Made by a program: the position numbers and the translations under genes. DNA of 6,045 nt from the NCBI GenBank assembly GCA_905480305.1, contig CAJQPV010000168.1:1-6045 (forward strand), read 5' to 3'. This stretch comes from an uncultured Gammaproteobacteria bacterium. GTDB taxonomy: Bacteria > Pseudomonadota > Gammaproteobacteria > UBA9214. The notes beneath the pieces are model-generated. The model saw only the letters and a program-made list of their open reading frames with translations, was not told where the DNA came from and made no database searches. Shown piece after piece: positions 5,329 to 6,045 of the stretch. How positions within the stretch are numbered: the stretch's first letter is position 1; every line of letters begins with the position of its first letter.

Positions 5329-5357
5329 GCGACGCTACCAGTGAGAGTCGCTACAAT
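5329..5357 (+). promoter_or_regulatory. Candidate aroC promoter placing the start site at the ATG
   Basis: TACAAT (5352-5357) matches five of six bases of the sigma-70 -10 consensus. Seventeen bases upstream, GCGACG (5329-5334) shares only the central GAC with the -35 consensus. The expected transcription start, six or seven bases after the -10, falls on or beside the A of the aroC ATG at 5364. The -35 is weak, so this is a suggestion rather than a firm call. An upstream promoter in the AT-rich stretch 5299-5316 is an alternative. Confidence 0.35.
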
Positions 5358-5363
5358 AGCCGC

Positions 5364-6045
5364 ATGTCAGGAAACAGCTTCGGAAAGTTATTCACGGTCA
5401 CCGGTTTTGGCGAGAGTCATGGCGTGGCGCTGGGTTGTATTGTCGATGGCTGCCCGCCGGGTATGCCCTTGACAGAGGCTGACCTGCAGGTTGACCTTGA
5501 TCGGCGCAAACCGGGGAAATCAAGGCATACCACGCAGCGACGGGAATCCGACGAAGTGCAGATTCTGTCGGGTGTTTTCGAGGGCAACACCACCGGTTCG
5601 CCGATTGGTCTGATTATCCACAATACGGACCAGAAATCGAAAGACTATTCGAAGATCAAGGACCGCTTTCGTCCCGGCCATGCAGATTACACCTACCAGC
5701 AGAAGTACGGCATCCGCGATTACCGGGGCGGCGGTCGGTCGTCTGCACGCGAAACCGCCATGCGTGTTGCCGCCGGCGCTATTGCCAAGAAATATCTGCG
5801 GCTGAAGTACGGCACCGAAGTGCGCGGTTACCTTGCGCAACTCGGTCCGCTTAGCCTGGATCTGAAAGACTGGTCGGCGGTAGACGAAAATCCGTTTTTT
5901 TCGCCAGACCCGGCGCGTGTTCCGGAGCTGGAGGCATACATGGACGCCTTGCGTAAAACCGGCGACTCTGTTGGAGAGCGCGTGAATGTCGTCGCAAGCG
6001 GCGTGCCGGTGGGGCTGGGAGAGCCGATATTCGATCGGCTGGATG
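5364..6045 (+). CDS. aroC: Chorismate synthase AroC, N-terminal part (3'-truncated)
   Basis: Last enzyme of the shikimate pathway. It converts 5-enolpyruvylshikimate-3-phosphate to chorismate with reduced FMN, feeding aromatic amino acids, folate and quinones. 227 residues are visible of about 360 expected; the frame is open to the window's last base. Family signatures are present: GESHG at 16-20 with H19, DRRKPG at 46-51, RRESDEV at 59-65, [10 protein letters not shown] at 102-111 with the second catalytic His H106, and [10 protein letters not shown] at 122-131. The stretch [19 protein letters not shown] near the edge also matches the E. coli protein closely, as recalled. No in-frame start codon lies close upstream of the ATG at 5364, so this start is well fixed, yet no Shine-Dalgarno is placed before it. 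The nearest purine-rich run (AAGGGGG, 5323-5329) is over 30 bases away. It diverges from the 66-aa gene. Confidence 0.97.
   Translation, partial: MSGNSFGKLFTVTGFGESHGVALGCIVDGCPPGMPLTEADLQVDLDRRKPGKSRHTTQRRESDEVQILSGVFEGNTTGSPIGLIIHNTDQKSKDYSKIKDRFRPGHADYTYQQKYGIRDYRGGGRSSARETAMRVAAGAIAKKYLRLKYGTEVRGYLAQLGPLSLDLKDWSAVDENPFFSPDPARVPELEAYMDALRKTGDSVGERVNVVASGVPVGLGEPIFDRLD

Noticed and set aside
5333..5354. Direct repeat CGCTAC and short inverted GCGAC/GTCGC upstream of aroC
   Set aside because: Five- to six-base repeats are expected by chance in this length of sequence, and nothing else marks them as an operator.

Overview
The window looks like ordinary chromosomal housekeeping sequence from a gammaproteobacterium. 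The support is the 3' end of secF, a suhB-type inositol monophosphatase, a class-I phosphatidylserine decarboxylase with the layout of the Escherichia coli enzyme, a prmB ... aroC neighbourhood, and an AroC that reads very much like the enterobacterial protein along its visible 227 residues. Base composition appears moderate and even. I see no tRNA, rRNA, insertion sequence, CRISPR array or phage gene. The genus cannot be named from this evidence.

Layout: the last 92 codons of secF (+, to 280) are followed by a perfect 14-bp hairpin acting as a probable terminator. A minus-strand block follows. In transcription order it runs SCO1/SenC (3668-3021), PCuAC copper chaperone (3024-2569, overlapping SCO by 4 bp), psd (2503-1604), suhB (1536-742) and a small unknown ORF (about 610-338). 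The SCO and PCuAC genes form a translationally coupled pair for periplasmic copper delivery to the CuA centre of cytochrome c oxidase. psd (phosphatidylethanolamine synthesis) and suhB follow in the same direction with gaps of about 65 bp, so they may share transcripts. The gaps contain potential RNA hairpins.

Divergent from SCO is prmB (+, 3768-4694), the ribosomal protein L3 glutamine methyltransferase. A 105-aa unknown protein with a strong Shine-Dalgarno follows 25 bp downstream and is very likely in the same operon. A 66-aa unknown gene lies on the opposite strand (5248-5048), starts with GTG behind an AAGGAG ribosome site, and ends 10 bp from its convergent neighbour. aroC (chorismate synthase, shikimate pathway) starts at 5364 and runs off the window. 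It has no Shine-Dalgarno but has a -10-like TACAAT placed so that transcription could begin at its ATG.

No previously undescribed multi-gene system is evident. The items most worth a second look are the three small unknown proteins, an inverted repeat between SCO and prmB, a run of eight C residues in the PCuAC coding strand, and the possibly leaderless aroC.
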